A stretch of 64,000 bases of DNA, from NCBI GenBank assembly GCA_002498725.1, contig DAIJ01000017.1:80127-144126 (forward strand), given 5' to 3'. The stretch comes from Euryarchaeota archaeon UBA23 (GTDB lineage Archaea; Thermoplasmatota; Poseidoniia; Poseidoniales; Thalassarchaeaceae). The notes under the pieces are model-generated. The model ran no database searches. It saw only the letters and a list, made by a program, of their open reading frames with translations, and was not told the origin of the DNA. This document shows positions 63,036-64,000 of the stretch, in pieces. The translations under genes were made by a program, and so were the position numbers. Numbering within the stretch: position 1 is the stretch's first letter; each line of letters begins with the position of its first letter.

Positions 63036-63988
63036 ATGATGGTTTGTTTTCAGATTTGGAAGAAATTCCTCATGAGGAAGTTCTAGAAAGGCTCAAAACA
63101 CTAGAAGAACATTTACGTTCTCTAGATCTAGAATTTAATGACTTAAGAAATGAAAGACGGAGTCAAATCGATCTTGTAAAATCTTTACGCGAGGCAGTTA
63201 GTGATATTGAGGATGTTAATTCCGAAAGACGAGGGCTTTTGAAAAAATTTCATGAAATAAAGAAAGTGGCCGATAAAGAACGTGGTGTCCGCGATAAAGT
63301 CAACATAGCTATACCTCCTCCCACCTCAGTACTAGAAGAATGGATGGCTGAAACACACACTAAATTGACTACTATAGATAATGACCTGACAGCAGTTCCT
63401 ACTCTAAATCGAGAATTAGATACGTTTCAAAGATTTTTCGAATTACAGGCTGCAGTTGTGCTAAAGAGAACAGCCGAAGAAGCACATGGAAGATATATCA
63501 AATTAGTAGAAGAAATGCGATATATTACTACTCAACTTGATAGTGCAAGGAAAATAAAGGATGAAACTACTGAAAAAACAAAGGAAGAGAATTCTGAATT
63601 AGATACTGATAAACTAACTAGGAAAGAAATTCGAAAAATGAGTAGAAGGATTACAGGGATTGATAAAAAATTAGATGCCATTAGTTCAGAAAGAAAAGAT
63701 GAGAGGAAAGAAATTAATAAATTACGCTCATATCTAAGAATTACTAGTTCCAGAGGAAAGCCTATCAAACTTTCAGATGTTAAGCAAAGAGCTAGTGAAG
63801 GGGGGTCTCTTAATACTCATGAATTAGGTGCAATTCTTGACTCTGGTGGTTTATCGAATATAGATGGTCAAAGAAACGAGGATTCGGAAAGATCTTCAAA
63901 ACGAATGAGAGGAAAAAAGAAATCTCGACGTTTGGGGGTAACTAGAGGGGGACCTAGGAAAGGCAATTCGGCAACAAGAAGGGAATAA
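63032..63988 (+). CDS. Coiled-coil protein, third of three, with RRLGxTRG tail
   Basis: A 318-residue protein. After an acidic start (DGLFSDLEEIPHEEVLERLK) come long heptad stretches (FNDLRNERRSQIDLVKSLRE, ERKDERKEINKLRSYLRI). A C-terminal segment follows with GGSLNTHELGAILDSGGLSN and a basic end KKKSRRLGVTRGGPRKG. The end shares RRLGxTRG with the protein at 56911-57918. It overlaps the second coiled-coil gene by four bases. No enzymatic motif is present. A structural or nucleic-acid-associated role is possible because of the basic tail, which is inference. Confidence 0.74.
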   Translation: MNDGLFSDLEEIPHEEVLERLKTLEEHLRSLDLEFNDLRNERRSQIDLVKSLREAVSDIEDVNSERRGLLKKFHEIKKVADKERGVRDKVNIAIPPPTSVLEEWMAETHTKLTTIDNDLTAVPTLNRELDTFQRFFELQAAVVLKRTAEEAHGRYIKLVEEMRYITTQLDSARKIKDETTEKTKEENSELDTDKLTRKEIRKMSRRITGIDKKLDAISSERKDERKEINKLRSYLRITSSRGKPIKLSDVKQRASEGGSLNTHELGAILDSGGLSNIDGQRNEDSERSSKRMRGKKKSRRLGVTRGGPRKGNSATRRE

Positions 63989-64000
63989 ATAGCCTGTATC

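Noticed and set aside
1..64000. tRNA genes, CRISPR arrays, insertion sequences and integrase attachment sites
   Set aside because: No T-arm motif in a plausible cloverleaf, no regularly spaced direct repeats and no transposase or integrase frame were seen on either strand by eye. A tRNA scan could still find an intron-containing one.

Overview
The window looks like a chromosome segment of an uncultured planktonic euryarchaeon, most likely a member of Candidatus Poseidoniales (Marine Group II) or the related Marine Group III. Archaeal identity is shown directly by ribosomal protein S3Ae, the small primase subunit PriS, an archaeal tRNA-splicing endonuclease, KptA with an N-terminal zinc knuckle, archaeal-type ProRS, ValRS and TrpRS, a split transketolase, a COG1325-like RNA-binding protein and an archaeal SRP RNA. 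The DNA is AT-rich and densely coded, with many short overlaps between convergent genes. Bacterial-type traits are mixed in: type IA topoisomerase I, PlsC, ThyA/FolA, class 2 PyrD, nickel SOD and CcmE. Mixed traits of this kind are known for these marine groups. The lineage call is inference. No tRNA, rRNA, IS element, integrase or CRISPR array was seen, so this reads as core chromosome and not as an island.

Layout. 0-16 kb: a TPR protein, a YdeP-type molybdopterin oxidoreductase with its FdhD sulfurtransferase, an A-type Fe-S carrier, nickel SOD with its SodX protease, a 2-hydroxyacid dehydrogenase, an SDR plus steroid-5-alpha-reductase pair, ValRS, a large RND exporter and an EVE protein. 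16.1-16.5 kb: SRP RNA on the minus strand, the only gap above 300 bases without a protein gene. 16.5-25.8 kb: CcmE, PyrD, topoisomerase I behind a GC-rich palindrome, geranylgeranyl reductase, MqnC and an Xaa-Pro peptidase. 25.8-34.7 kb: secreted proteins, an HldE-like PfkB kinase, tRNA endonuclease, an M6 metalloprotease, PriS. 34.8-40.4 kb: MqnD, a half-length deoxyhypusine-hydroxylase-like HEAT protein, MqnA, MqnE and split transketolase. 40.4-56.9 kb: housekeeping genes (ProRS, CoaBC, thiolase, KptA, TrpRS, PlsC, ThyA, FolA, a MTAP-family phosphorylase, S3Ae with a SAP tail, ferredoxin, PdxS). 56.9-64 kb: three coiled-coil proteins flanking a three-gene operon of two membrane proteins around a DtxR-type regulator.

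How they fit together. MqnA, MqnC, MqnD and MqnE give four of the core steps of the futalosine route to menaquinone. A MTAP-family phosphorylase is a conceivable stand-in for the missing MqnB step. Class 2 PyrD, which normally passes electrons to a quinone, and a geranylgeranyl reductase fit a menaquinone-using respiratory organism. EndA and KptA cover RNA cleavage and 2'-phosphate removal. NiSOD, SodX, the A-type carrier and the DtxR regulator speak for oxygen and metal management.

The observations I rate highest are the half-size DOHH-like protein, which keeps two His-Glu motifs exactly 33 residues apart, the futalosine gene set, the SDR/5-alpha-reductase pair, the coiled-coil/DtxR neighbourhood, and the possible supercoiling-sensitive element upstream of topA.
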